Assembly (NCBI GenBank): GCA_028822445.1
Contig: JAPKDQ010000001.1
Span: forward strand, 434,001 to 498,000
Length of the DNA stretch: 64,000 nucleotides
Origin: Rhodospirillaceae bacterium
Lineage (GTDB): Bacteria > Pseudomonadota > Alphaproteobacteria > Rhodospirillales > Rhodospirillaceae
Direction: 5' to 3'
The notes under the pieces were generated by a model, which was not told where the DNA came from, ran no database searches, and saw only the letters and a list, made by a program, of their open reading frames with translations. The translations under genes and the position numbers were made by a program. This document shows, one piece after another, positions 49,829-60,452 of the stretch (position 1 is its first letter; each line of letters opens with the position of its first letter).

Positions 49829-50446
49829 TCAGGTTTCGGGCAAATCCGGGTGCTTTATGCCGGGGTCCGGCTGAAAACCGACCAGTTTTTCTCGAATATT
49901 GGGTAGAATATCGGTCACGGAATGGACGGTGGTGAAGAGGTCTTCGGTTGGGCCGTAGCCGAAACCGCCGGCGTTCACAGCGTCGGCGAGCGCTACCAGA
50001 TTGTTCCAGTATCCCTTCCAGCTGGCCAAAATGACGGGTTTGTTGTGCACCGATAGCTGCCGCCAAGTGATAATCTCGAGAAATTCTTCCAGTGTTCCGA
50101 TGCCACCCGGCAGAATGCAGAATGCATCCGAATGCTCAAACATCATGCGTTTTCGGCTATGCATGTCGGGCACAACGATAATTTCTGCTGATTGGTGGCC
50201 GATTTCGCGGTCTTTGAGAAACTTTGGGATGACCCCAAGCGCCTGCCCGCCATGATTTAGGATTGCGTCCGATATCGCGCCCATGAGCCCAGCTGAGCCG
50301 CCCCCGTAGACCAGTTTAACATTTGAACGAGCCATAATCTCTCCAAGTTCGGCCGCAAATTTTTCAAAGTCAGGGTCTGCGCCAGACCGTGAGCCACAAA
50401 AGACGCAAAGGCTAAAACCCTTATTCTGTTCTTGGTATTGTTGCAT
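49829..50446 (-). CDS. LOG family / TIGR00730 Rossmann-fold protein (cytokinin riboside phosphoribohydrolase-like)
   Basis: LCVFCGSRSG; LVYGGGSAGLMGAISDAILNHGGQALGVIP; HSRKRMMFEHSDAFCILPGGIGTLEEFLEIITWRQL (PGGxGTxxE). Confidence 0.95.
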   Translation of the reverse strand: MQQYQEQNKGFSLCVFCGSRSGADPDFEKFAAELGEIMARSNVKLVYGGGSAGLMGAISDAILNHGGQALGVIPKFLKDREIGHQSAEIIVVPDMHSRKRMMFEHSDAFCILPGGIGTLEEFLEIITWRQLSVHNKPVILASWKGYWNNLVALADAVNAGGFGYGPTEDLFTTVHSVTDILPNIREKLVGFQPDPGIKHPDLPET

Positions 50447-50575
50447 GGGGTGGGATTAAGTCCGGGTTGCCAGTGATAAACGAACTATGTACTGCTTAGG
50501 CACGCACTGAACCTACACTTATATCGACTGAGATGAAGTGCTGAAGAGTTAACCAGGGTTCTGCCGGAGGAAAAT

Positions 50576-51013
50576 ATGATGTTTAAGTATCTAGGTGCAG
50601 CTCTTGCTGCCGCAGTATTCACATTCGGACTTTCAACAGCGCATGCTGCAGACAAGGATGTTGTTGATTACCGACAAAATTTGATGAAATCTCTAGGCGC
50701 GCATGCGGCTGGACTTGGGGCGATTGCCCAAAACAAGGTTCCCTATGGTGATAATCTCGCACACCATGCCGATGCGATTGCAGCCGCTGCAGATGCTGCT
50801 CAGCTAGCATTTGACCAGAATCTTCCCGGAGGAAAAGCCGGAGCAAATATTTGGGAAAATTGGGAAGACTTTAGCGGACGGTTTAAGGCGTTAGCGAGCT
50901 CGGCGAGAGAAGTTGCTGCTGCTGCCCGGAGTGGCGGAATGGCAGAAGCGGGCCCAAAAATAGGCGGCTTATTTACATGTAAATCTTGCCACGATTTATA
51001 TAAGACTGAGTAG
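50576..51013 (+). CDS. Cytochrome c' (class II c-type cytochrome)
   Basis: Signal peptide; four-helix pattern; C-terminal haem motif CKSCHDLYKTE; IWENWEDFSGRFKAL. Confidence 0.92.
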   Translation: MMFKYLGAALAAAVFTFGLSTAHAADKDVVDYRQNLMKSLGAHAAGLGAIAQNKVPYGDNLAHHADAIAAAADAAQLAFDQNLPGGKAGANIWENWEDFSGRFKALASSAREVAAAARSGGMAEAGPKIGGLFTCKSCHDLYKTE

Positions 51014-51039
51014 CACGTTCTAATACCATAGAGTTTTGG

Positions 51040-51069
51040 CCGCCAGTTCTTCACAGGACTGGCGGTTTT
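51040..51069. terminator. Intrinsic terminator between cytochrome c' and cytochrome b561
   Basis: CCGCCAGTTC-TTCACAG-GACTGGCGG-TTTT hairpin plus T tract. Confidence 0.75.
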
Positions 51070-51085
51070 CTATGTCTGAACGGGT

Positions 51086-51847
51086 TTAGAGCCTCTCGGC
51101 GTTGAACAAAAGCCACATGAGGACAGAGACCCCTAGAGTTATTGCGGCTCCAAGCCTTGCGCTTGCAAAGAATAGTTTTGGTTGTTTTCTTCCGTCTGGC
51201 AATCTGCGGCGCCCCGTGATCATCGCCATGATGAGACCCTGTTTTTTAACTAGCCAGTAAAATAGGTTCGCGGCTATGTGGAGTAAGATCAGGGTGACCA
51301 AGCAGTACGACCAGATTTTCTTGTGGATGCCCGTAACTTCTTTGCTCGTTTCATCTTCTACGAGGAAGGCCAGGGGGCCTTTCGTTGCGAAAAATGAGTC
51401 GTCTTGCGAAAACAGCCCTGTCCCGGTCTGCGCCAGGAGGGCCAGTAGAATAACCATGACGACGGCTCCACCGGCTGGATTGTGTCCGGCAAAGAAGGTC
51501 GACGGTCCTTTGAAAACGGTTTTGACGTATGCGAGTGTTTTGATGGGGCCTGTTACAAAGTTTGTGAACCGAGCTGTTGTCGACCCTGTTATTCCCCAGA
51601 TGACCCTAAAAATAATGAGGCCAAGAATTGTTACGCCGCTTAAGGCATGTACATTCATGTTTGAAATAAATTGATTAGTACCCGGTAGAGTGAAATCTAA
51701 GCCTCCGATTTCTCCAGTGACGTAGCTCAGCGCAATGAAAAAGACTAGGAACCAGTGAAAAAACCGCACCCAGATATCCCAAACTTTGATTGTTAGTTTG
51801 GTGTTTGGTTCGGAATTGGGAGTGTTTGTCATAAAGAAACCTATCAT
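51086..51847 (-). CDS. Cytochrome b561 family protein
   Basis: VWDIWVRFFHWFLVFFIALSYVTGE; NMNVHALSGVTILGLIIFRVIWGITGSTTARF; conserved TM histidines. Confidence 0.9.
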   Translation of the reverse strand: MIGFFMTNTPNSEPNTKLTIKVWDIWVRFFHWFLVFFIALSYVTGEIGGLDFTLPGTNQFISNMNVHALSGVTILGLIIFRVIWGITGSTTARFTNFVTGPIKTLAYVKTVFKGPSTFFAGHNPAGGAVVMVILLALLAQTGTGLFSQDDSFFATKGPLAFLVEDETSKEVTGIHKKIWSYCLVTLILLHIAANLFYWLVKKQGLIMAMITGRRRLPDGRKQPKLFFASARLGAAITLGVSVLMWLLFNAERL

Positions 51848-51957
51848 AGCTATGCTTGACCGCCTTTAAGGCAGGCTGCTATTCGCATAAGGACATCATA
51901 AAGGACGGGCCTTAGCGGGAGCAATCATGTGATTCACCTGTTCGCCCGAAAAATATA

Positions 51958-52791
51958 TTGGCTGGATTTTTACCGTATTTCATTCCTTTTGGCGTGGCGT
52001 TGGCCACGGGGGGAGCCCTGCGCCTAGCTGCAGGTCCAGAACGTGGCGCACGCGTTGCAGGGCTATGCATTCTTTTCGGATTTTCCGCGGCTTGGAACTG
52101 GCTACTACTGACACCATGGGTTCCTATTGATGCTCTAAGTCGAGTGATTCATATCGCGATTGGAGGGTTTCTAATTGGATTTGCGGTGGATCTTATTCAG
52201 CCAAAACGATCATGGAACATTGTTCTTTCCGTCATTTACGCCGCAGGTAGCGTTTGGATCACGGTTTCTGGCAGTTTGCTAGGTGCCGCTCCTACAGAAG
52301 CTGGGGAGTGGCTTAGGTTGGTCCTTTACCTATTGCTTTGGCTTGGATTGATCCGGCGGCTCAATGTGCAGCGTTCAGAGGGGCCGTCTGTTCTAGTTGT
52401 TTGCGTTATGTTGTCGTTGGGGCTTGGCTTGGTCAGCCAGATGTCAGGAGAAGACTCGATTGCGGCTGTCGCATACTGCCTAATGGCAGCCTTGGCCGGA
52501 TACCTAGCTCTTTCATGGATTTTAGCCCTCTCTATTGGAAATGCAGTGGTTCTGGGCAGCGGTGGAGCTGTTTTAGGGGTTGCTGTGGCGCTCATGGAAC
52601 CCGTATCCCAAGCGCCTGCAGTCGCGTTGTTGTGCCTTATTCTCGTGCCATTCGCGGATGGAACCGCCAAACGATTGCCTCTTGGTCCGGCGGCATTTCG
52701 ACGAACATTTTACCCGCTAGCGTTGATAGCGGTAGCTCTGTTACCTATATCCCTGGCGGCAATCATGGCGTATTTATTCGCCGGTCGCTAA
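51958..52791 (+). CDS. Hypothetical polytopic membrane protein
   Basis: ORF with multiple TM segments, TTG start proposed by the ORF track; no family recognised. Confidence 0.6.
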   Translation: MAGFLPYFIPFGVALATGGALRLAAGPERGARVAGLCILFGFSAAWNWLLLTPWVPIDALSRVIHIAIGGFLIGFAVDLIQPKRSWNIVLSVIYAAGSVWITVSGSLLGAAPTEAGEWLRLVLYLLLWLGLIRRLNVQRSEGPSVLVVCVMLSLGLGLVSQMSGEDSIAAVAYCLMAALAGYLALSWILALSIGNAVVLGSGGAVLGVAVALMEPVSQAPAVALLCLILVPFADGTAKRLPLGPAAFRRTFYPLALIAVALLPISLAAIMAYLFAGR

Positions 52792-52893
52792 CAAACTATC
52801 ATCACAGGTTGGCGACCAGGTGACCACGCCCGTTGCTTCGAGCGCCGCAATCGCTTAATAAAAGAAATTGCTTGGGCCAAGCTGGGAGGCGCT

Positions 52894-53865
52894 GTGAACC
52901 GTCCGCTTCTGGTTGCGATTGTTGGCGTATTAGTCGTGATCGCGGCCATAGTATTGAATTTTACTTTGGAAGACCCCGGCGCTCCTGCATCGGAGCCTGC
53001 TGCAGTTGACTCTGGCAGCACGACTGATGGCGTGTCCAATACGAATGGCTCTCTAGAACTAGATGGTCCCGTATTACCCAGCTTCGATGTCGTTCGTATA
53101 GACCCTCAAGGGAATACGGTCATGGCGGGGCGCGCAGGCCCTCTATCGACCGTTTTGATCTTCGATGGAGAAATAGAAATTGGTCGCATCGCGACAGACG
53201 GTCGGGGGGAGTGGGTTTTTATTCCGTCCGAAGTGCTGGGCGCAGGCACACATGAATTATCGTTGCGCGTAGATCAGGATAACTCAGAGGCCTTGGTTTC
53301 AGACAGTATTGTAGTGATGTCTATCCCTGAGCAAGGTGCTGGCATATTAATTATAGAAACTGCCCGCGACGGCGGAGCAAGCAGGATCCTCCAAGCACCG
53401 TCTCAGCAGAGCCCAATCGATCTTAGCGTCGAAACCGTTGACTATGACGATCAAGGCCGGGTTTTTCTTAGTGGTCATGCATTGGCAGGAAATAGCATAC
53501 AGGTCTATCTCGACAATACGTTTGCAGGCCGTGCTGAGGTCGATAGCACAGGTTACTGGAGTATCGAATCCAGTGAGCTTGCTATGCTCGGCCAACATAC
53601 AGTTAGAGCGGACGGATTAGATGCTGAGGGTATGGTTGTGGCGCGGGTTGAGGTGCCGTTTAATAGGCAAGCTCCACAGCCAGGCGCGCAAACCGGAGCA
53701 ATGACGGTCGTAAAGGGAAATAGCCTATGGCGGATTGCGCGGCGGGTTTATGGCGAAGGCGTCATGTTTACGCTGATTTATGAAGCCAACCAGGACCAGA
53801 TCAAAGACCCAGATTTGATATATCCGGGACAGGTCTTCACGTTGCCGGTTCGAGACCGACTGTAG
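52894..53865 (+). CDS. LysM domain-containing protein with N-terminal TM anchor
   Basis: N-terminal TM; C-terminal MTVVKGNSLWRIARRVYGEGVMFTLIYEANQDQIKDPDLIYPGQVFTLP is a LysM domain. Confidence 0.88.
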   Translation: MNRPLLVAIVGVLVVIAAIVLNFTLEDPGAPASEPAAVDSGSTTDGVSNTNGSLELDGPVLPSFDVVRIDPQGNTVMAGRAGPLSTVLIFDGEIEIGRIATDGRGEWVFIPSEVLGAGTHELSLRVDQDNSEALVSDSIVVMSIPEQGAGILIIETARDGGASRILQAPSQQSPIDLSVETVDYDDQGRVFLSGHALAGNSIQVYLDNTFAGRAEVDSTGYWSIESSELAMLGQHTVRADGLDAEGMVVARVEVPFNRQAPQPGAQTGAMTVVKGNSLWRIARRVYGEGVMFTLIYEANQDQIKDPDLIYPGQVFTLPVRDRL

Positions 53866-53957
53866 CTCGTAAATAGCGCATGCTTTGGGTTGTGGCTAAA
53901 AACCGCTAAACTCAGTATCGGTAAACCAACATAAAAATATATTGCCGGGAGTAGCCA

Positions 53958-54665
53958 GTGAACAGCCGTGAAATTACTTGGAAAGATTATCTTTTTCCGC
54001 CTTTGCATCCTGAGGGACCAGGGTTCTTGGCGGTCTTTGCGTTTTCGACGTTCATACTCTGGCTGATTTGGTCTCCGCTTGGCCTGGTCGGAGGGCTACT
54101 AACTATCTGGTGTTTCTATTTCTTCCGCGATCCGGATCGCGTCACGCCCGACCGTGAAGGGCTAGTGATCAGTCCAGCAGACGGTGTGGTGCAATCTATC
54201 ATCGAGATGAATGGTCCTCGTGAACTCGATCTGGAGCAAAAGACGTTCACGCGGGTTAGCGTCTTTATGAGCGTGTTCGATTGTCATGTTAATCGTATAC
54301 CTATAGCCGGTGAAATCACGAAGGAGGTCTACGTTCCAGGGCTCTTTTTGAATGCCACACTAGACAAGGCAAGCGCTAATAATGAGCGCCAATGTTTGCA
54401 GGTCATGTCAAGCATTGGAAAAGAATTTGCTGTTGTCCAAATTGCTGGCTTGGTGGCGCGACGAATTCGGTGCGAAGTGCAGACTGGTCAGCATCTCGAG
54501 ACTGGCGAGCGCATAGGGCTTATTCGCTTTGGCAGCCGTGTCGATGTCTACTTGCCGAAGGGTGTGAATCCGCTGGTGTGTCTTGGTCAAAAGATGGTCG
54601 CTGGTGAAACCGTTCTTGCAGACGCTAAATCTCGTGAAGCACAACGCGACGGTGAGGTTCGTTAA
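53958..54665 (+). CDS. psd: Phosphatidylserine decarboxylase proenzyme
   Basis: [63 protein letters not shown] (alphaproteobacterial autocleavage-site region). Confidence 0.96.
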   Translation: MNSREITWKDYLFPPLHPEGPGFLAVFAFSTFILWLIWSPLGLVGGLLTIWCFYFFRDPDRVTPDREGLVISPADGVVQSIIEMNGPRELDLEQKTFTRVSVFMSVFDCHVNRIPIAGEITKEVYVPGLFLNATLDKASANNERQCLQVMSSIGKEFAVVQIAGLVARRIRCEVQTGQHLETGERIGLIRFGSRVDVYLPKGVNPLVCLGQKMVAGETVLADAKSREAQRDGEVR

Positions 54666-55481
54666 ATGACGGGTAATTTGGCCAACAATCAGGAGAAAGA
54701 ACGGTCTCAGCCGCGCACAATGTCTTTCAATAAGCTGTTTCCGAACATGTTGACTGTGTTAGCGCTATGCAGTGGTTTGACGTCGATCCGCTTTGCAATC
54801 AGCGAAGACTGGGAAAGGTCTGTGATAGCACTTGTTATTGCATGTTTTCTTGATGGTATTGATGGCCTCGTGGCTCGCTTGTTGCGTGGCACTACGAAGT
54901 TTGGTGCCGAACTCGATTCTCTGTCTGATGCCATTAGTTTTGGAATGGTGCCGTCAATTTTACTTTATTTATGGGCTATGCAAGGGGCGGGCACCTTGGG
55001 TTGGGCCTTATGTCTTCTCTACGCTGTTTGTTGTGTCCTTCGTCTTGCGCGGTTTAATACGATGGTCGGTGACCCTGGGCTACCGAGTTGGGCTCATAAC
55101 TATTTTACCGGTGTCCCATCTCCGGCGGCGGCTGGGCTGGTTATTCTACCGATGATCTTATCGTTCTACTTCAATGCGGGCGTTTTTAGTAACCCCTGGG
55201 TCGTGGGTATTTTCCTTGGCACCGTTTCTTTTCTAATGGTCAGTAAGGTGCCGACCTTTTCGATTAAAAAGTTGCGTGTGCCCCGTCAATTCGCACTTCC
55301 CATGATGTTACTAATCGCGTTATTTGCCGGTTTTATGGTCACGGAAACCTGGATAACGCTCGGTCTCATGGGCGTAATCTACCTGGGCAGTATTCCCTTC
55401 AGTATTGTCACGTTCGCCCGCCTGTCTAAGCGTGGTGGCCTGACTGAAGAAGAGCTTGCTGAAGTCGAAGCGGAAGACTAA
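54666..55481 (+). CDS. pssA: CDP-diacylglycerol-serine O-phosphatidyltransferase
   Basis: DGIDGLVARLLRGTTKFGAELDSLSDAISFGMVPSILLYLW matches the CDP-alcohol phosphatidyltransferase motif; follows psd. Confidence 0.97.
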   Translation: MTGNLANNQEKERSQPRTMSFNKLFPNMLTVLALCSGLTSIRFAISEDWERSVIALVIACFLDGIDGLVARLLRGTTKFGAELDSLSDAISFGMVPSILLYLWAMQGAGTLGWALCLLYAVCCVLRLARFNTMVGDPGLPSWAHNYFTGVPSPAAAGLVILPMILSFYFNAGVFSNPWVVGIFLGTVSFLMVSKVPTFSIKKLRVPRQFALPMMLLIALFAGFMVTETWITLGLMGVIYLGSIPFSIVTFARLSKRGGLTEEELAEVEAED

Positions 55482-55487
55482 TTTCAT

Positions 55488-58400
55488 CTACTCTGCGTGC
55501 TGATTAACGAGGCCAGATTTGAATGACCGCAGATGTGCAATCTTACCCTGGACATCTTTGCGAAACTTTAACGCGCAAGGGGTGACGACTAGTGTGAGAA
55601 CTGTCGCAAACGTCAGTCCGCAAACGATGGCGATCGAAAGCTGTTGCCACCATTGCAGTGAAGGTGCCCCGATGTGAACAGCCCGCTGAACAAAATCGAC
55701 ATTGATTTGAAACATCATCGGCATCAATCCGAGTACTGTGGTGACGGTGGTCAGTAGAACGGGCCTTAACCGCTGCACACCAGTTTGAATTATGGCATGG
55801 ACTGGGTCGTCAAAATCCTTCTTCAGCCGGTCATAGGTATCGATGAGGACGATATTGTTATTCACAACAATGCCAGCCAAGGAAATAACGCCGACGCCAG
55901 ACATAACCACGCCAAAGGGCTGCTGGAAAATGAGCAGACCCAAGAACACACCAATAGTCGACATGAGTACGGCGCTCAGAATTAAAAATGCAGAATAAAA
56001 ACTATTGAACTGCGTGACGAGAATTACACCCATTAGAAACAGCGCAACTATGAATGCACGTTGAAGGAATGCAGCAGACTCCTTCTGTTCTTCATCCTCG
56101 CCCTTGAAAGCCCAAAGTATTTCTGGATCCCAATTTTTGTTCTCTTTGAGCCACCCCTCAATTGACCGGACTTTCTGATCAGGCAAAATTCCATCTTCGA
56201 CGCTAGCGATTATAGAAATAACCCGTCGGCTATCTATACGATTAATCTCACCTGAATCTTGTTTGGCGACGCGGCGTACGAAGCTGGATATAGGGATTTG
56301 ACCCGCCGGCGTTGTCACTCTGATTTCGTCGAGTTCGTCGAGAGTTCGGTATTCTTTTGGAAAGCGCACGACAATATCAATCTCGTCGTCTGCGTCATCT
56401 GGCCGGTAGTCTGAAAGCTTCAAGCCTTCCGTCACCAACTGGACCATGTCGCCGATGCTGCCGATGTCGACACCAAATTTCGCCGCTTGTGCCCGATCGA
56501 CTTCCAGTTCCCATTCAATACCGGGTAACGGTAGGGTGTCCTCAATGTCAATAAACCCGCCTATTCTAGCCAATTCAGCGCGAACCATGGTGACATGCTC
56601 GGCGAGCACATCAAAATCCTGTCCCATAAGATTGAGGTGGAATTGGCGACCGGTCGGCGGACCCATTTTTTCTTCCCACACTTCAATCTTTACGCCAGCT
56701 AAGTCTGCTAAGCGCGCGCGCATGTCGGAGACAACTTCAGCGGAGGTGCGGCGATTCTCCCAATTCTTGTACTCGAATTGAACAGCACCGACGATGTCAG
56801 CTGATCCGCCATCACGATAGCGGGCTCCGGCTGCAGATCGCGCGTAGAGTGTGCTGAACTCTGGCAAGTCGAAAATGCGCTCTTCCACCTGGCGCGTTAA
56901 TCGATCTTTGTCATCAACCGATAGATTGCCTCTAGCATGGACGTAGACTGCACCTCTTTCGGGTTCAGAATCAGGCATGAACTCGATGCCTTTTCCGAAG
57001 TTCCAATACAGAACTTGAGCGGACACCAACATGACGACGGCGCCAATGAGTACAGCACCAGAATTGCGTAAGGCATAACCTAATAGCCGCGCATATCTTC
57101 CGGTCAAACCGGGTAAGGTCGTTAAATCGGTATTTTGGCCTGCAGCCATAGCCCGCATGAGGTCTGGATTGCCGATGCTTGGCCGACCAACCCGCGACCC
57201 CAATGTTGGTACGAAAATCAGCGCCATAAGGAGTGAGGCAGTTAATGTCGCTATCAAAGTAATTGGCAGGTACTTCATAAACTCGCCGAACAATCCGGTC
57301 CAGAACAGAAGAGGTGCAAACGCTGCTAGGGTTGTTGCTGTTGATGCTGTGACCGGCCAGGCCATTCGCTTTGCCGCCAGTCCATAGGCTTCTTTTCTGT
57401 CTAAGCCTTCGGTCATCTTCCGATCAGCGTATTCCGTCACGACGATTGCGCCATCGACCAACATTCCTACGGACAAGATAAGGCCGAATAGCACCACCAT
57501 GTTAATCGTCATGCCGAAGGTGTAGAGGACAAGAATCCCCATCAGAAATGAGCCCGGGATTGCAATGCCAACCAAGAGGCCCGTGCGCAAACCGAGCGCG
57601 GCAACAACGACGATCATCACGAGAAGGACCGCAGTCACAACGTTGTTTTGCAACTCGAACAACATGTCCTTGATCATCTTTGACTTGTCTTGGAAGTAGT
57701 TGACCTGAATGCCTGGTGGCCATGATTTGCGGTCTTCTTCAACAATGGCGCGCACGATTTCGACAGTCTGAAGAATGTTCTCTCCAACCCGCTTAGAAAT
57801 CTCCAGCGTCAAAGATGCCTGGCCGTTGACCCTTGCATAGCCGTCGGCGTCTTTAAACGTGCGGCGACCTTTGGCGACATCTCCAACGGATATGGATGCG
57901 TCACGGCTCGACACGATGGGTAACTCAAGAACGTCCTCTACACCTTCAATGAGGCCTGGGACATTGATCGCAAACCGACCTGTGCCGGTGTCTAGTTCGC
58001 CAGCAGCAACCACCGTATTGTTGCGTTTTAGGAAGTTTGTGAATTCATTTGCGTCTATTCCATATGATTTAAGAAGAGCAGGGTCGATGATGACTTCCAT
58101 CTGCTCTTCGCGGCCTCCTGCAATATCAGCTTCAAGAACCATCGGAACATCTTCAATTTTATCTTTTAGGCGCTTCGCAACGGTAAATAGAGTTCTTTCC
58201 GGAACGTCACCGGATAAACTGACCGCTAGGATTGGCAGTAGGCTCATGTTTACTTCGTTGACTGTCGGCTCCTCAGCCCCTGCTGGCAGTTCAGCTTTGG
58301 CAACGTCAACGGCTTCGCGTACATCTTGTATCGCTCTGTCGACGTCAAACCCGGCTTCAAATTCTAGGGTGACGTTGGCCCCATTAGGGTATGACTGTCC

Positions 58401-58646
58401 CTTGATCTCTTTAACGCCCTCAACGGACCGCATTTCGCGTTCCATCGGGCGTACAAGAAGGCGTTCACCATCCTCAGGCGAAATGCCACGATAGACCATG
58501 CTGACGTATATGGTTGGCACTGGAATATCAGGTTCCGCTTCTTTGGGAATATCGACAAACGCGATAATTCCAGCTACCAAAATCATGGCAAGCAGAGATA
58601 GGACGGTGCGCGAGCGACCCAGAGCCGCTTCTATTAGGGCCGTCAT
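55488..58646 (-). CDS. Efflux RND transporter permease (AcrB/HAE family)
   Basis: 1052 aa; LSLLAMILVAGIIAFVDIPKEAEPDIPVPTIYVSMVYRGISPEDGERLLVRPME; duplicated 12-TM layout. Confidence 0.96.
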   Translation of the reverse strand: MTALIEAALGRSRTVLSLLAMILVAGIIAFVDIPKEAEPDIPVPTIYVSMVYRGISPEDGERLLVRPMEREMRSVEGVKEIKGQSYPNGANVTLEFEAGFDVDRAIQDVREAVDVAKAELPAGAEEPTVNEVNMSLLPILAVSLSGDVPERTLFTVAKRLKDKIEDVPMVLEADIAGGREEQMEVIIDPALLKSYGIDANEFTNFLKRNNTVVAAGELDTGTGRFAINVPGLIEGVEDVLELPIVSSRDASISVGDVAKGRRTFKDADGYARVNGQASLTLEISKRVGENILQTVEIVRAIVEEDRKSWPPGIQVNYFQDKSKMIKDMLFELQNNVVTAVLLVMIVVVAALGLRTGLLVGIAIPGSFLMGILVLYTFGMTINMVVLFGLILSVGMLVDGAIVVTEYADRKMTEGLDRKEAYGLAAKRMAWPVTASTATTLAAFAPLLFWTGLFGEFMKYLPITLIATLTASLLMALIFVPTLGSRVGRPSIGNPDLMRAMAAGQNTDLTTLPGLTGRYARLLGYALRNSGAVLIGAVVMLVSAQVLYWNFGKGIEFMPDSEPERGAVYVHARGNLSVDDKDRLTRQVEERIFDLPEFSTLYARSAAGARYRDGGSADIVGAVQFEYKNWENRRTSAEVVSDMRARLADLAGVKIEVWEEKMGPPTGRQFHLNLMGQDFDVLAEHVTMVRAELARIGGFIDIEDTLPLPGIEWELEVDRAQAAKFGVDIGSIGDMVQLVTEGLKLSDYRPDDADDEIDIVVRFPKEYRTLDELDEIRVTTPAGQIPISSFVRRVAKQDSGEINRIDSRRVISIIASVEDGILPDQKVRSIEGWLKENKNWDPEILWAFKGEDEEQKESAAFLQRAFIVALFLMGVILVTQFNSFYSAFLILSAVLMSTIGVFLGLLIFQQPFGVVMSGVGVISLAGIVVNNNIVLIDTYDRLKKDFDDPVHAIIQTGVQRLRPVLLTTVTTVLGLMPMMFQINVDFVQRAVHIGAPSLQWWQQLSIAIVCGLTFATVLTLVVTPCALKFRKDVQGKIAHLRSFKSGLVNQHAE

Positions 58647-59800
58647 TGTTGGTTCCCGTCGTGTTGCGCAACTCTCTTTTGCTCGACCTCTGTAGATGGC
58701 AAACGGCCGATTGGTCCAATGAGGCTGGTGTCGATCAAGACGGGATCAACTTTCTGGCCGACGGTCACGAATTCTTGGCCGACTGTAATAATCTCAATGG
58801 TTGGCGAAAGACCAACGAGCCATACGCTATCGGCCGAGGCGGACGAGGCTGATACTTCCACGAAGGATACGACACCATCTGAATCAACTACTTTTACACC
58901 TACAGCACCGTTTCCACCCAAGGTGAGCGCAGCTGGAGGGACGCTGTGAGCCATCACTTCCTGGGCGGGTAGGCGCAATGTTGCCGTCATGCCATCGATA
59001 TAGGCGTCGCCGGGGTTAGGTATAGAAATTTCTACCGTGAATGTTCGGGTCTCTGGTGATGCTGTGCTTGAGACAAAAGAGACTTCGCCTTGGACAGTCC
59101 GGCCGTCGATCAGATCAGCGCTTGCTCTCGACCCTGTTTTGACTTGACCGACGGCGAGTTCCGCTAGTTCGCCGATGACTAGAATTGGATCTAGATCGAC
59201 CATATCGGCAATTTCATCGCCGAGACGCAAGTAGTCTCCAACTTCAGCGTGATTACGATTAAATACGCCATCGAATGGTGCTCGCAAAGTTGTGCGGGCG
59301 AACTCTATCTCAGCTGATCTCAGATCAGCACGTGCAGATTCCAATTCGGCTTTTGCGTTCGCAAGCGATACTTTAGACGCAAACGATTTCTTCGAAAGAT
59401 TCTCCGAAGCGTTGAATTCCATTTCCCGTTTTGACAAAAGGGCCGCAGCTTTTGTGAGAAGGGCCTTGCGGTTTTCTATTGAAAACCGAACAAGTGGATC
59501 GCCTTGGTTGACGATTGAGCCACGAGGCACAACCAATTCAGTGACCGTTCCTTCAATTTCTGACCGCATAGTAATCTGTCGCGAGGCCTTTGTTCGCCCA
59601 GCTATTTTTATTTCCCTTATGCGGGGGACAGCGCGCGACCGTATCACTTGAACGCGTTGAAGACCTTCGGGTTTATTCAAATTTGCTTGCTCGATAGCAG
59701 ACAGCTCGATTTCTTTCGCTGACCTAAACACAACACCAGAGGCCACCCATAAGGTCGCAGCAGTGGCGATGCCACCGGCAATCAAATATGATTGGTTCAT
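58643..59800 (-). CDS. Efflux RND transporter periplasmic adaptor (MFP)
   Basis: IRSRAVPRIREIKIAGRTKASRQITMRSEIEGTVTELVVPRGSIVNQGDPLVRF; ATGA overlaps with padR and the RND permease gene. Confidence 0.92.
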   Translation of the reverse strand: MNQSYLIAGGIATAATLWVASGVVFRSAKEIELSAIEQANLNKPEGLQRVQVIRSRAVPRIREIKIAGRTKASRQITMRSEIEGTVTELVVPRGSIVNQGDPLVRFSIENRKALLTKAAALLSKREMEFNASENLSKKSFASKVSLANAKAELESARADLRSAEIEFARTTLRAPFDGVFNRNHAEVGDYLRLGDEIADMVDLDPILVIGELAELAVGQVKTGSRASADLIDGRTVQGEVSFVSSTASPETRTFTVEISIPNPGDAYIDGMTATLRLPAQEVMAHSVPPAALTLGGNGAVGVKVVDSDGVVSFVEVSASSASADSVWLVGLSPTIEIITVGQEFVTVGQKVDPVLIDTSLIGPIGRLPSTEVEQKRVAQHDGNQQ

Positions 59801-60378
59801 TGCATGCCCGCTGACACTGCGGGTCGGTTCTTGATGGGGGTGGCTGGGTCACGCGCTAAGCTCAGTTCTTCCGTAAGGTCTGCGCGGTGAGTCCGAAGGT
59901 AATCAAGTGCAGTTTCGTACACCGCAATTCCAAAGTTATGAACAAATCGCCGAACCGCAGGCAGAACTGTGTCATCGGCACAGTTGTGAATAGCGGCAAT
60001 ACGAGCTTCGTAGTTTGAGATATAGCGGTCGACGAGTTTTATGACATCTGCTCGAGGCAGGTGGTCACCAAAGGATAGAATGAAAAGCATCTCAGATTGC
60101 ATCTTGTCAGGTGCTGGTGTGGAGGCGAGGCCATTCAGGAATGCGGCCCGCCCGCCCGGAGTAATGCTGTAAACTTTCTTATCAGGGCGGCCATCTTGCT
60201 TAGCTACGCAACAGGTTACCCATTCCTCATCAAGCAACCGGGTCAGGGCTGGGTAAATCGACCCATAGCTCACATCGCAAATGGGGCTAAAGGGGCCGTC
60301 TTCGAACAGCTTTCTAATTTCATATCCTGATGCTTCGCCATGCATTAGCGCGCCTAGGCATAGTGTTCTTGCGTCCAC
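59797..60378 (-). CDS. PadR family transcriptional regulator
   Basis: ARTLCLGALMHGEASGYEIRKLFEDGPFSPICDVSYGSIYPALTRLLDEEWVTCCVAKQDGRPDKKVYSITPGGRAAF; ORF opens at 60468 but a GTG start at 60378 fits the domain better. Confidence 0.9.
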   Translation of the reverse strand: MDARTLCLGALMHGEASGYEIRKLFEDGPFSPICDVSYGSIYPALTRLLDEEWVTCCVAKQDGRPDKKVYSITPGGRAAFLNGLASTPAPDKMQSEMLFILSFGDHLPRADVIKLVDRYISNYEARIAAIHNCADDTVLPAVRRFVHNFGIAVYETALDYLRTHRADLTEELSLARDPATPIKNRPAVSAGMQ

Positions 60379-60452
60379 GGTGGGCCTCAGATTTTTAGGT
60401 TGATTGGGGTTGCGTGTTGTATCTCTATAGCAGAAGGGTTTGTATCGGTTCA

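Noticed and set aside
57859-58494. 211-aa plus-strand ORF
   Set aside because: Antisense to the well-supported RND permease; composition typical of a shadow ORF.
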